Shown: one piece after another, positions 1-7,587 of the stretch | Numbering within the stretch: the stretch's first letter is position 1 | How the letters are laid out: each line of letters starts with the position of its first letter | Assembly (NCBI GenBank): GCA_023664345.1 | Contig: JAMPFQ010000035.1 | Location: 1-32,298 of the forward strand | Direction: 5' to 3' | Length of the DNA: 32,298 bases | Origin: Lachnospiraceae bacterium | GTDB taxonomy: Bacteria > Bacillota > Clostridia > Lachnospirales > Lachnospiraceae | Made by a program: the position numbers and the translations under genes | The notes under the pieces: model-generated | Seen by the model: the letters and a program-made list of their open reading frames with translations, nothing else | What the model was told of the DNA's origin: nothing | Database searches by the model: none

Positions 1-213
1 CGAGCCGTCACGGAAAGATGCCCCTGCTGTCCCGGCTCCGTCCCTTTATCTGCAAACCACCAGGTACCATCGCGGCTGAACTGTTACGCTCAGAAAAAGC
101 ATTTGGCCGCTGAAAGTTTCCCGTTCTTTTTGCGATTTAACAGTCAAAGGACACCGGATCGATCCAGGGGATCGCCGGAAGTACAAGAACATCATCGAAA
201 GGAGGATACGACT

Positions 214-348
214 GTGGAGAAGTATTTATGCACATGGACCACCTGCGGGAACGATACCGGAGACGGCGGCAATATCGGCTGTAAAACAGCTTCATCGACC
301 GTTCAGAGCCGGGCGCAGCCCATCTGGACGAAACCGGGAAGAAAATGA
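214..348 (+). CDS. Possible 44-residue protein, unknown
   Basis: A GTG codon follows AAAGGAGG (198-205) at 8 nt, which is a near-ideal ribosome binding site. The ORF encodes 44 residues beginning MEKYLCTWTTCGNDTGDGG, with three cysteines and a basic end. I recognise no family. The composition is not clearly protein-like and there is no terminator after it; the sigma factor gene starts 67 nt downstream. It may be a real small peptide, a leader peptide for the sigma operon, or a fortuitous ORF. The Shine-Dalgarno match is the only strong evidence. Confidence 0.25.
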   Translation: MEKYLCTWTTCGNDTGDGGNIGCKTASSTVQSRAQPIWTKPGRK

Positions 349-378
349 TACACTAAAACAAACTCCACTTGCGGGAAA

Positions 379-398
379 AGTTCCCATAAACGGGAACT
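379..398. repeat. Inverted repeat ahead of the sigma factor gene
   Basis: AGTTCCC (379-385) and GGGAACT (392-398) are perfect complements separated by ATAAAC. The site lies 17 nt before the sigma factor start codon, just upstream of its AGGAG. It could be an operator or a small hairpin in the leader. The GGGAAC half also resembles ECF -35 elements, but no matching -10 fits before the gene, so autoregulation is only a guess. Confidence 0.45.
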
Positions 399-415
399 GG
401 AACAGGAGAAATCTT

Positions 416-970
416 ATGGAAGACACTGAGATCATCACACTCCTCGAACAGCGCAGGGAATCCGCACTGGACGAGATCATGTGCCGTTATGGCAGGATGC
501 TGAAATATTTCGCGGGGCGCATCCTCCCCACGGCGCAGGATGCCGAGGAATGCATCAACGACACCCTTTTGGATATCTGGAACACTATCCCGCCTCAGCG
601 CCCGGAATCCGTGGCCTCCTATGCCGCCATGCTGACCAGGCGGCGGGCTGTGGACAGACTGCGCCGCATGACCGCCAAAAAGCGGGGCGGCGGGGTCTAT
701 CTTGTGGCCCTGGACGAACTGGAGGACTGTATCCCCGCAGACAGTGCGCCCGCCGAAGACACGGAAGCGATCAGGGATGCCATAAACGATTTTCTGGCCT
801 CCCTGACAAAAGAGGACAGGCTGCTCTTTATGGGACGCTATTTCGCCATGGAGTCCACCCAGACGCTGGCAGCCCGGAACAAGATCACTAAAAATACCGT
901 CAACATCCGTCTCTCCAGAATGCGGAAAAAGTTGAAAAACCAGCTGGAAGAAAGGAGCATTTTCATATGA
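416..970 (+). CDS. ECF-type RNA polymerase sigma factor
   Basis: A 184-residue sigma-70 family protein of the short extracytoplasmic-function class. Region 2 spans about residues 8-86; EECINDTLLDIWNTIP matches the usual core-binding and -10 recognition helices. An acidic linker covers about 95-117. Region 4 covers about 118-176, with a helix-turn-helix near 147-172 (TQTLAARNKITKNTVNIRLS). There is no room for regions 1 or 3, as expected for ECF factors. AGGAG (404-408) supports the ATG. Its stop overlaps the next start by 4 nt (ATGA), so the two are translationally coupled, which is the usual arrangement for a sigma factor and its anti-sigma. The target regulon cannot be read from the sequence. 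Family assignment is firm; the signal is unknown. Confidence 0.9.
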   Translation: MEDTEIITLLEQRRESALDEIMCRYGRMLKYFAGRILPTAQDAEECINDTLLDIWNTIPPQRPESVASYAAMLTRRRAVDRLRRMTAKKRGGGVYLVALDELEDCIPADSAPAEDTEAIRDAINDFLASLTKEDRLLFMGRYFAMESTQTLAARNKITKNTVNIRLSRMRKKLKNQLEERSIFI

Positions 971-2025
971 ACAGAAAAGCAAACGAACAATTGATGGATG
1001 CGATCGGCAGCGTGGAGGAACAGTACATCCGGGAATATATGGAAGCGCAGCACAAAGCACAGGGTTCTACAATATCGGAAAGAGCGGGGCGTCCCGGAAA
1101 GCTGCGGCTTACCATCCTGCTGGCGGCTCTTATGATCATGCTGCTTGGCACGGTCAGCATTGCCACCGTTTTTGAAATGGGGCATTTCCATGCAAACGAT
1201 CTTCGCGAGCAGGAAGTCCTCCTGAAAAATTTTGACAGCATTGCGGCCACATATGCCTTTCCCGTAGGCGGCCTCCAGGAGTGCGACGGGGTGAAAGGCA
1301 CGCTGAACAGCGTCCTTGTGGAGGATCATCATCTGGTGTTCAGCTACACCTTTGACTGGAGCGGCCTGGAGGAGGCACAGAACGGCTCTTTCCACACCTG
1401 GTTCCTGCCCTGGTTTTTCTATATCAAGTCAGGGGATACGGTGATCTGCCAGTCGGAATACACCATGGATCTGCACACGCAGACCTACCCTGGCGATCCG
1501 GAGGACGAGTTTTCCGAGACCTTTCTGTACTGCATCGACCTGAACGATACAGAGGGTCAGAGCCTGGTCGGTGAGGAGTTGACTGTACAGCTTCTCTATG
1601 CGGAGGACGGGGACGGATTTACCTATACTTTCACACCCGAAACCTGCTTCACGGACAGGGAATGGCGGATCTACAAGACCTATAAGTTCGAGGAGCATCA
1701 GATCACCCTGGAGCGCCTGCGGGAATCCGCCCTCTATATCACGCTTTTCATTGACTGTGAGGACATAGGCCATGCCGAGGATGAGTACCAGTTTATCCTG
1801 TCCGACGAACTGGGCAATGATTACACGGTCTTTCCCTATGAAGCGGAAGGTACAGAGGGCTATTGGTTCACTAAGCCGGAGACTGTAGGTTCCAGGCTGA
1901 CCCTGAAGATCATCCGCAGCAACCTGGCCTCCGACAGCTATGGAGCGATCACGGACGACAGCTATGATGTGCTGTATGAGATTCCCATTGAATTGAAGAC
2001 ATCCTTCTGGGAAAAATTCCGGTAG
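967..2025 (+). CDS. Membrane anti-sigma-like protein
   Basis: A 352-residue protein with a cytoplasmic N-terminus of about 45 residues, one membrane segment near 46-68, and a large acidic extracytoplasmic domain rich in beta-type sequence (about 80-340). This shape (short inner sigma-binding part, one membrane span, outer sensor) fits DUF4179-like anti-sigma partners found beside Clostridia ECF sigma factors. No zinc-binding HxxxCxxC motif is visible in the first 45 residues, so it is not a classical ZAS anti-sigma. It starts within the stop codon of the sigma gene (ATGA). The inferred role is to hold the sigma factor inactive until an envelope signal arrives; pairing and topology support this, but no direct motif does. 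Confidence 0.7.
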   Translation: MNRKANEQLMDAIGSVEEQYIREYMEAQHKAQGSTISERAGRPGKLRLTILLAALMIMLLGTVSIATVFEMGHFHANDLREQEVLLKNFDSIAATYAFPVGGLQECDGVKGTLNSVLVEDHHLVFSYTFDWSGLEEAQNGSFHTWFLPWFFYIKSGDTVICQSEYTMDLHTQTYPGDPEDEFSETFLYCIDLNDTEGQSLVGEELTVQLLYAEDGDGFTYTFTPETCFTDREWRIYKTYKFEEHQITLERLRESALYITLFIDCEDIGHAEDEYQFILSDELGNDYTVFPYEAEGTEGYWFTKPETVGSRLTLKIIRSNLASDSYGAITDDSYDVLYEIPIELKTSFWEKFR

Positions 2026-2063
2026 AACTGTTATTACGGATTGTTTTTCGTTTAAATTTGCTC

Positions 2064-2092
2064 TTGATTTTATAATGTATATGGTTTATAAT
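2064..2092 (+). promoter_or_regulatory. Vegetative promoter for the 54-residue gene
   Basis: TTGATT (2064-2069), a 17-nt spacer and TATAAT (2087-2092) form a good sigma-A promoter in the AT-rich gap after the anti-sigma gene. A second candidate is the extended -10 TGCTATAAT at 2135-2143. Both point at the small gene starting at 2213, leaving a leader of roughly 60-115 nt. Confidence 0.6.
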
Positions 2093-2212
2093 ATGCATGC
2101 TATCCGAAAATGGATGGTTGGGCGAAGTACATGTTGCTATAATCAAATGATCAGTCGGAAATATTCAGATGAGGCAAGTAAATCTGTTTAGCAGGAAGGA
2201 GGTTCCAACACG

Positions 2213-2377
2213 ATGGAACTAACAGACGAAATGGCGATCAGTGAAAAAGAAATGAAGCTGCTCATGAACTTTGTAAAGGACGATCTGAAAGAAGCAAGAG
2301 ACAGCGAAGACATAGAAAAAAAGAATAGCAAAATTGACAGAGTGCTGGAACACATCCAGCAATACCTGGAAGATTAA
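2213..2377 (+). CDS. Small 54-residue helical protein, unknown
   Basis: Encodes 54 residues beginning MELTDEMAISEKEMKLLMNF, highly charged (many Glu, Asp, Lys) and predicted by eye to be two helices with no membrane segment. AAGGAGG (2196-2202) lies 10 nt before the ATG, a promoter lies upstream and a strong terminator follows, so it looks like an independent monocistronic gene. I do not recognise a family. Charged helical proteins of this size are common small regulatory or adaptor proteins in Clostridia, but no function should be assigned. It may belong to the sigma/anti-sigma locus by position only. Confidence 0.7.
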   Translation: MELTDEMAISEKEMKLLMNFVKDDLKEARDSEDIEKKNSKIDRVLEHIQQYLED

Positions 2378-2383
2378 AAAATC

Positions 2384-2399
2384 TGCGCCGTAAGGCGCA
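2384..2399. repeat. Short hairpin preceding the terminator
   Basis: TGCGCC (2384-2389) and GGCGCA (2394-2399) flank a GTAA tetraloop, 6 nt after the stop codon of the 54-residue gene. No U-tract follows directly; the larger terminator stem begins 1 nt later, so the two hairpins stack in tandem. Confidence 0.5.
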
Positions 2400-2400
2400 C

Positions 2401-2440
2401 ATCACAAAAAGAGCGGTCTTGCTATCGCTCTTTTTGTGAT
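2401..2440. terminator. Bidirectional intrinsic terminator
   Basis: A perfect 15-bp inverted repeat, ATCACAAAAAGAGCG (2401-2415) and its complement (2426-2440), with a 10-nt loop. The A-run on one arm and T-run on the other give a U-tract within the stem in either direction. It lies between the plus-strand 54-residue gene (ends 2377) and the minus-strand gene ending at 2454, so it can terminate both. Confidence 0.8.
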
Positions 2441-2453
2441 GGATCAACATGCC

Positions 2454-2978
2454 CTAGTCACACAGCACATAAACCTCCCTGGGCGTGGTCTGTGCGGGAA
2501 TGCTCCTGGTGGAGGAACCGTACACCACCACCAGATTGTGATTTGCAGGACTGCCCTGGAAATACTGGTTGTTGGTGGTCCTGACGTTCACGGAGCCGTC
2601 CATGTTCAGCTGCAGCGTCTGGCTGTCGTTCACCATCGACATATTGTAGAATCCCACATCCACGAACCGCCCGTTCTTCGTCTGCGCAGCCGCCACCGCG
2701 TTGTATTGGGGCGGGTAGATCAGAGGCGCAGGGGCATCCGCGGCATACCAGAACGTGCAGTTCATCCCCACGGACAAAGTCTCAAATCCCACCACGAATG
2801 TGGTCGGCGTCATCACAAAGTTTACCGTGTTCCCATCCATATCCTCCAGCGTGACAAAGAGCATGCACCCATTGGCGCGGCGGTTCCCGATCCTGGTGGG
2901 CACCATATCCACAATGGTTCCCGTCACGGACAGGAAACGGTTTCTCCTGAAATCAGGTCTTCCAAAATTAAGATCCAT
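2454..2978 (-). CDS. Conserved protein of unknown function
   Basis: A 174-residue soluble protein with no signal peptide or membrane segment. The sequence alternates hydrophobic and polar residues (SVTGTIVDMV, GCMLFVTLEDMDGNTVNFVM, PLIYPPQYNAVAAA), suggesting mostly beta structure, possibly an OB-like barrel. That fold is a guess from pattern alone. The LIYPP motif with the following hydrophobic strand is the most distinctive feature. It starts 47 nt after mnmA stops, with GGGAG about 8 nt before the ATG, and is probably co-transcribed as the last gene of that operon. I recognise it only as the kind of uncharacterised protein seen in Lachnospiraceae and cannot name a function. Confidence 0.75.
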   Translation of the reverse strand: MDLNFGRPDFRRNRFLSVTGTIVDMVPTRIGNRRANGCMLFVTLEDMDGNTVNFVMTPTTFVVGFETLSVGMNCTFWYAADAPAPLIYPPQYNAVAAAQTKNGRFVDVGFYNMSMVNDSQTLQLNMDGSVNVRTTNNQYFQGSPANHNLVVVYGSSTRSIPAQTTPREVYVLCD

Positions 2979-3025
2979 GTATCTTCTCCCATAAATGCCT
3001 GTATGCAGGCCGCTCTCTCACTACA

Positions 3026-4114
3026 TTATGCTTCCGTGCCCGAAATGGTTCCTCCCCCCAGCACATATCCGCCGTCGTAGAACACCATGGCCTGCCCCGC
3101 GGTGGCAGCCCGCACCGGCTTTTCAAAGGTACACCGTACCTTTCCGTCGGGAAGCTTCTCGATCCGGCCATACTCACCCCTGTGATTATAGCGTATCTTG
3201 ACAAGCGCCCTGACCGGAGACTCCAGATCCTCCACTGCCATGAAGTTCACTCTGTCACAGACCACTTTCCGGGTAAAAACATCCTCGTTGCTGCCGATCA
3301 CCACCTCATTGGTCTCAGGACGGATCCGGGTCACGAACACCCGCTCCCCCATGGGAAGCCCCAGCCCCCGCCGCTGGCCGATGGTGTAATGGGTGATGCC
3401 CTTGTGGCGGCCCAGCACATTGCCATCACTGTCCACGAAATTGCCCGGCCCTGGCACACGCTCTCCCGCCGCCCTGTCGATAAATCCCGCGTGATCGTCG
3501 TCGGGCACAAAGCAGATCTCCTGGCTGTCCGGCTTATGGGCCACAGGCAGGCCCGCGCTCTCCGCCATGCTTCGTATCTCCTCTTTCGTGTAGCTGCCCA
3601 CGGGCATCAGGGTATGGGCCAGCTGATCCTGCGTCAGGTTATACAGGGCATAGGTCTGGTCTTTTGCCGCCGTCACGGAATCACGAATGGCATAGCGGCC
3701 CCCGGACAGCCTGTCGATCCTGGCATAATGCCCGGTGGCGATATAGTCCGCCCCGATGGCAAGGCTTCGCTGCAAGAGCGCCTCCCACTTCACATAACGG
3801 TTGCAGGCGATACAGGGATTGGGGGTGCGCCCCCGCAGATATTCCTCCACAAAATAATCCATGACACGGCTTTTGAATTCCTCTTTAAAGTTCATTACAT
3901 AATAGGGTATCCCCAGCTGTTCCGCCACCCGCCTGGCATCCTCCACCGCCGAGAGGCCGCAGCAGCCTGCCTGCTCCGTTTTTTCCTGTTTTGTTTCCTC
4001 CTGCCAGATCTGCATGGTGACGCCGATCACGTCATACCCCTGTTCCTTTAGCAGATACGCCGCCACCGAGGAATCCACCCCGCCGGACATGCCGACCACA
4101 ACCTTTTTCTTCAT
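3026..4114 (-). CDS. mnmA: tRNA-specific 2-thiouridylase MnmA
   Basis: A 362-residue ATP-dependent enzyme that places sulfur on C2 of the wobble uridine in tRNA-Lys, -Glu and -Gln. The N-terminal PP-loop GMSGGVDSS (residues 8-16) binds ATP. The two catalytic cysteines are C104 in the NPCIACN segment and C201 in QEICF; both are present, so the enzyme should be active. GQRRGLG and a C-terminal beta-barrel complete the family. Length matches the usual 350-370. Sulfur normally comes from a cysteine desulfurase, and nifS lies on the same strand 2.2 kb upstream, with a toxin-antitoxin-like pair and an HD-GYP gene between. The start at ATG 4114 gives the canonical MKKKVVVGMSGG opening. Confidence 0.97.
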   Translation of the reverse strand: MKKKVVVGMSGGVDSSVAAYLLKEQGYDVIGVTMQIWQEETKQEKTEQAGCCGLSAVEDARRVAEQLGIPYYVMNFKEEFKSRVMDYFVEEYLRGRTPNPCIACNRYVKWEALLQRSLAIGADYIATGHYARIDRLSGGRYAIRDSVTAAKDQTYALYNLTQDQLAHTLMPVGSYTKEEIRSMAESAGLPVAHKPDSQEICFVPDDDHAGFIDRAAGERVPGPGNFVDSDGNVLGRHKGITHYTIGQRRGLGLPMGERVFVTRIRPETNEVVIGSNEDVFTRKVVCDRVNFMAVEDLESPVRALVKIRYNHRGEYGRIEKLPDGKVRCTFEKPVRAATAGQAMVFYDGGYVLGGGTISGTEA

Positions 4115-4137
4115 TCCGGTAACTCCTTACAGCAAAC

Positions 4138-4173
4138 AAGACCCTCATGCAGCCATAACTCCACAGGGGTCTT
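4138..4173 (-). terminator. Weak hairpin between HD-GYP and mnmA
   Basis: AAGACCC and GGGTCTT (4138-4144 and 4167-4173) are complementary with a 22-nt loop. On the minus strand the stem is followed by GTTTG, a poor U-tract. It may give partial termination or processing between the HD-GYP gene and mnmA. Confidence 0.3.
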
Positions 4174-4191
4174 AAAACCTTTTCAACATAC

Positions 4192-5286
4192 TTACTCAAT
4201 AATGATACTGGCGCAGCCAAGGTCATTGGCAAGATCGTAAACCTTTCCGCTCTTAAGCCCTACCACCTTGGGGCGCATGGGGTAATGAGGCGTGTTCATG
4301 ACCACCCTTGCCCGCTCCCCGTTGCTCAGCGTCACCGTGGAATCTACCGGATACAGAATCACCGTATCAATAAAACTGCGCATGAACTCCACGTCCAGTT
4401 CATCCGTCATGGCCATGATCATCTCCAGCGCGTCATGCGGGGAAAATCCCTTTTTATAGGGCCGCTCCGTCACCAGGGCGTCATAGATATCCGCCACGGA
4501 CAGCACCCTGGCATAGGGGGTGATCTGTTTCCCCGACAGCTTTAAGGGGTATCCTTTCCCGTTGATCTTCTCATGGTGCTGCAGTACACCCGCTATGATC
4601 GCATCGGGGATCTCGGACTTTTCTTTTAAGATATTATAGCCGAACAGCGTGTGGTTTTTCATGACGGCAAACTCTTCCTCCGTGAGCTTACCCGCCTTGT
4701 TCAGTATCTCATTGGGAATCTGGGACTTCCCCACGTCGTGCAGCAGGCCCGACACACCGATCTGGTACACATCCTTATCGGGCAGGCCGCTCTTCCTGGC
4801 TATGATCATGGCCATGGTGGCCACATCCACACTGTGCTTAAAGGTGTATTCGTCACTGATCTTCAGCGCGTCGATGTTCATGGCCACCGCGTCGTTTTCC
4901 GTGATGGCCTGCATCAGGCTGTGGGTGATGTTATTGGCGGCGGTGGCAAAGCTGGAAGACGTCGTGTCGCTGTAAAGGAACTGGATTCCCTGGGACACCC
5001 GCTGCTTCACGCTGTCTGAAAGGGTGACCTTTGCGCGATCCGCAACTTTCAGCTTCGCGATAGTCTCCAGTGTCTCAGGGGCAACCTCGATGTCCTCGTC
5101 GGGGTCTTCTTCCCCTTCCCTGATATACACACCGGGCACGCCCATCTTGCGCAGGGACTCGATGAGGAAGCGGTCCAAAACCGTCTTTCTCGCGATCAAA
5201 ATACGACCGGTCCGGTCTATGATGGCCTGATCGATCATCATGCCCTCGTCTAATAATCTTGTGCTCGTGTATCTTCGTTTAACCAC
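4192..5286 (-). CDS. HD-GYP domain phosphodiesterase
   Basis: A 364-residue protein of the HD-GYP class, which hydrolyses cyclic di-GMP (some members act on other cyclic dinucleotides). The catalytic domain covers about residues 145-300: H151, the HD pair at 183-184 in LLHDVGKS, H212, H237-H238 and GKGYP at 243-247. The metal ligands I can identify are all present. The N-terminal 100 residues resemble the small DUF3391-type domain often fused ahead of HD-GYP; there is no receiver or membrane segment, so it is likely cytosolic and its input is unknown. The start is a GTG at 5286 with a weak GGTGG ahead; the next methionines are at residues 16-17. It is on the same strand as the pair at 5331-5875 and mnmA. 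Confidence 0.93.
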   Translation of the reverse strand: MVKRRYTSTRLLDEGMMIDQAIIDRTGRILIARKTVLDRFLIESLRKMGVPGVYIREGEEDPDEDIEVAPETLETIAKLKVADRAKVTLSDSVKQRVSQGIQFLYSDTTSSSFATAANNITHSLMQAITENDAVAMNIDALKISDEYTFKHSVDVATMAMIIARKSGLPDKDVYQIGVSGLLHDVGKSQIPNEILNKAGKLTEEEFAVMKNHTLFGYNILKEKSEIPDAIIAGVLQHHEKINGKGYPLKLSGKQITPYARVLSVADIYDALVTERPYKKGFSPHDALEMIMAMTDELDVEFMRSFIDTVILYPVDSTVTLSNGERARVVMNTPHYPMRPKVVGLKSGKVYDLANDLGCASIIIE

Positions 5287-5330
5287 TTTTGTCCACCATT
5301 AATCCCAAGTCATTATTTGTAAAAAATTCA

Positions 5331-5558
5331 TTAAGCGGCACTATTATAATTTACAATGGATATTTCCTGAGTAAACTGACGCGCCTGTTCCGTGATCTGC
5401 TCTAACCGCTTAATAACATCGCCTGTATAAATAATCTCGTTACATTCTGTACATTTAAAACAGGGAACATTTCGTACGATCAAAAGACAATTCCCCAGAT
5501 CAGTTACGCTTGTGGTATATCCTTTTTCAGCATTAGCTCCACATTCTATACATACCAT
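5331..5558 (-). CDS. YgiT-type zinc finger protein (antitoxin-like)
   Basis: A 75-residue protein with two CxxC knuckles (C3/C6 and C36/C39, with an extra C33), the layout of the YgiT/MqsA N-terminal zinc-binding domain. It lacks the C-terminal helix-turn-helix of full MqsA, so DNA binding is not obvious. The start lies 2 nt after the stop of the DUF4258 gene. In this family the zinc-finger protein usually follows a small DUF4258 or MqsR-like protein and acts as its antitoxin; that role is inferred from pairing. Base composition is clearly more AT-rich than the flanking nif and HD-GYP genes, suggesting acquisition from elsewhere. Confidence 0.85.
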   Translation of the reverse strand: MVCIECGANAEKGYTTSVTDLGNCLLIVRNVPCFKCTECNEIIYTGDVIKRLEQITEQARQFTQEISIVNYNSAA

Positions 5559-5560
5559 AT

Positions 5561-5875
5561 CTAATGCTCCTTTCTCGTCTTAAAACCAGCTTCCCATATC
5601 TCAGGATCAGGAAAGTATGCTGTTATCAAATATATAAAGTCCGCGTCACAGCTTACGACTATGTGGATATGCTCCGATTTACCCGAAAAACCCAAAACCG
5701 GGCAACTCGCCAAAGGCTTATCGTCTTCATACTGCTTTATGATTTCCCCTGTTTCTATACCATTCACAATATCATCAATGCCGATATGCCGCTCATACAA
5801 CCGAATCCGCGCATGTTCTGATAGCGCTATTTTTTCGGGTCTGTTCAGCGACTTTAATTGTTCTATTGTTATCAT
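5561..5875 (-). CDS. DUF4258 protein (toxin-like partner)
   Basis: A 104-residue protein with the DUF4258 pattern: SEHARIRLYERHI near the N-terminus, a GEIIKQYEDDKP turn, PVLGFSGKSEHIHIVV and the closing YFPDPEIWEAGFK. Members are small proteins encoded directly before a YgiT-type zinc finger, and many are classed as putative toxins of type II systems; the biochemical activity is not established from sequence. Gene order here is toxin-like first, antitoxin-like second, the reverse of many type II modules. It has its own promoter (5905-5932) with a leader of about 20 nt. AT-rich composition sets it apart from neighbours. Confidence 0.85.
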   Translation of the reverse strand: MITIEQLKSLNRPEKIALSEHARIRLYERHIGIDDIVNGIETGEIIKQYEDDKPLASCPVLGFSGKSEHIHIVVSCDADFIYLITAYFPDPEIWEAGFKTRKEH

Positions 5876-5904
5876 TTTATACCAACTTTCTTGTCGATAT
5901 TTAC

Positions 5905-5932
5905 ATTATACCAAATTCTACTACATTTTCAA
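5905..5932 (-). promoter_or_regulatory. Promoter of the DUF4258/YgiT pair
   Basis: On the minus strand TTGAAA (5927-5932), a 16-nt spacer and TATAAT (5905-5910), with TGG just before the -10 giving an extended -10. The -35 overlaps the stop codon of nifU (5929-5931). A further GGTATAAAA lies closer to the gene. Confidence 0.75.
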
Positions 5933-6345
5933 GACTGAATATCCTCTTTCGGCTTCTCCAGCCCCTCAATGACGATCCCGTTTTTCTCCGCATAGTCCCA
6001 GAGGGCGGCGTGGATCGCCTCCTCCGCCAGCAGGGAACAGTGCACTTTCACGGGAGGCAGCCCGTCCAGGGCTTCCATCACCGCCTTATTCGTCACCTGC
6101 AGCGCCTCCTGGACGGTCTTCCCTTTCACCAGTTCCGTCGCCATGGAACTGGTGGCGACCGCGGCGCCGCAGCCAAAGGTCTTAAACTTCGCCTCCCGGA
6201 TGACGCCGTTTTCATCGATGTCCAGGAATATCCGCATGATATCACCGCATTTGGCGTTCCCCACGGTTCCTACGCCGCTGGGATCCTCTATCTCTCCCAC
6301 ATTTCTGGGATTCTGAAAATGATCCATCACTTTTTCACTGTACAT
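5929..6345 (-). CDS. nifU: IscU/NifU-like iron-sulfur scaffold
   Basis: A protein of 138 residues from the ATG at 6345 that builds iron-sulfur clusters using sulfur from the neighbouring desulfurase. The three cluster-binding cysteines are in NAKCGD, FGCGAA and VHCSLL, with the conserved Asp two residues after the first; there are no extra ferredoxin or C-terminal Nfu domains, so it is the short IscU type. The frame extends upstream to a GTG at 6357 overlapping the nifS stop by 4 nt, but GAGG (6352-6355) is placed 6 nt before the ATG at 6345, which gives the canonical MYSEKVMDHFQNPRN opening. It is co-transcribed with nifS. No iscA, hscA or fdx follows; Clostridia usually have this reduced pair. 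Confidence 0.95.
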   Translation of the reverse strand: MYSEKVMDHFQNPRNVGEIEDPSGVGTVGNAKCGDIMRIFLDIDENGVIREAKFKTFGCGAAVATSSMATELVKGKTVQEALQVTNKAVMEALDGLPPVKVHCSLLAEEAIHAALWDYAEKNGIVIEGLEKPKEDIQS

Positions 6346-6353
6346 ACGCATCC

Positions 6354-7526
6354 TCACTTTCCGCTTTTCATAAAGTCTTCATACAAGGGGGACATATTCC
6401 GCAGCTTCGCCACGATTCCCTTTAATTCCTCCACCACGATATCCGCTTCCTCCATGGTATTTTCCTCCGACAGCGACAGCCGCAGGGAACCGTGCGCCTC
6501 CTCATGTTTCAGCCCGATGGCCAGCAGCACATGGGAGGGATCCAGGGAGCCGGAGGTGCAGGCGGAGCCGCTGGAGCCGCAGATGCCTTTCATATCCAGC
6601 ATGATCAGCACCGATTCCCCCTCCACGAATCGGAAAGAGAAATTCACATTGCCGGGCAGCCGCTTCGTCCTGTGGCCGTTTAAGCGGCAATATGGGATCT
6701 CCGCCTCGATCCGCCCAATGAGGTGATCCCTGATCGCCGCCTCTTTTGCCGCCCTTTCCTCCATGGAAGCCGCCGCTCTCGCAGCCGCCGTGCCCATTCC
6801 CACAATGCCCGGCACATTTTCCGTTCCGGCCCTGCGGTTCCTCTCCTGGGCGCCTCCATGGATGAAAGAGCCCAGTTTCACCCCGGTGCGGATATACAGG
6901 AATCCGACTCCCTTGGGCCCGTTAAATTTGTGGCCGCTGGCGCTGAGCATATCGATGCAGAGTTCCTCCACACTGATGGGCAGGTGCCCAAAAGCCTGTA
7001 CCGCGTCCGTGTGGAACAGAATCCCATGCTTCCTGGCAATGGCGCCGATCTCCCCCACAGGCTCGATCGTGCCGATCTCGTTATTGGCAAACATAATGCT
7101 GATCAGGATCGTGTCCGGCCTGATGGCTGCCTCCAGTTCTCCGGGATTTATCAGCCCGTCCCCGTCCACATCCAGATATGTCACCTCAAATCCCTGCTTC
7201 TCCAGATACTCACAGGTATGTAAGACAGCGTGATGCTCGATCTTCGTAGTGATGATGTGCTTTCCCTTACCGCCGCAGGCTTCCGCCGCGGCGGTAAGCG
7301 CCCAGTTGTCCGCTTCCGAGCCTCCCGCGGTAAAATAGATTTCCTCCTGTCTGGCTCCCAGGACCGCCGCAATGCTCCGGCGGGCTTCATTGACCGCTTT
7401 TTTCGCTGCGGAACCCAGGGAATAGATGGCGCTGGGATTCCCATAATCTTCCGAAAAAAAGGGAAGCATCGCCTGCACTGCCTCCGGCGCCGTCCTGGTG
7501 GTTGCCGCGTTATCCATATAGATCAT
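6354..7526 (-). CDS. nifS: Cysteine desulfurase (NifS/IscS family)
   Basis: A 390-residue pyridoxal-phosphate enzyme converting cysteine to alanine and a protein-bound persulfide for iron-sulfur clusters and tRNA thiolation. The cofactor lysine is K200 in SASGHKFNGPKG; the persulfide-forming cysteine is C323 in SSGSACTSG; HTDAVQ supplies cofactor contacts. The SSGSACTSG loop places it in group I. The frame is open 18 codons further up to 7580, but AAAGGA before the ATG at 7526 and the standard MIYMDNAATT opening favour the shorter form. It is the first gene of the minus-strand block, directly followed by nifU with a 4-nt potential overlap, and served by a strong promoter at 7619-7647. Confidence 0.96.
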   Translation of the reverse strand: MIYMDNAATTRTAPEAVQAMLPFFSEDYGNPSAIYSLGSAAKKAVNEARRSIAAVLGARQEEIYFTAGGSEADNWALTAAAEACGGKGKHIITTKIEHHAVLHTCEYLEKQGFEVTYLDVDGDGLINPGELEAAIRPDTILISIMFANNEIGTIEPVGEIGAIARKHGILFHTDAVQAFGHLPISVEELCIDMLSASGHKFNGPKGVGFLYIRTGVKLGSFIHGGAQERNRRAGTENVPGIVGMGTAAARAAASMEERAAKEAAIRDHLIGRIEAEIPYCRLNGHRTKRLPGNVNFSFRFVEGESVLIMLDMKGICGSSGSACTSGSLDPSHVLLAIGLKHEEAHGSLRLSLSEENTMEEADIVVEELKGIVAKLRNMSPLYEDFMKSGK

Positions 7527-7587
7527 ATCCGTACCCCGTCCTTTCTGTTTCATACTTGTTGTCATACCGCTTCCTGGCATTTGATTT

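Larger units (their letters stand above)
1..415. other. Left-edge region without a confident gene
   Basis: No convincing protein gene lies here. On the minus strand an open stretch runs from 83 to the window edge and translates to protein-like sequence (QFSRDGTWWFADKG and onward), but a TAA at 84-86 precedes it with no start codon between, so it could be a broken gene end or chance. A hairpin is visible at 154-178: GATCC/GGATC inside CCGG/CCGG, with no U-tract. Frame 2 stays open through much of the region into the sigma factor gene at 416 but lacks an ATG. One small ORF with a good ribosome binding site is listed separately. Confidence 0.5.

Noticed and set aside
1..83. Minus-strand partial gene at the left edge
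   Set aside because: Protein-like but no start codon follows the TAA at 84-86; too short to call.
4032..4232. 66-codon ORF across the mnmA/HD-GYP gap
   Set aside because: Overlaps both real genes out of frame and has no homology.
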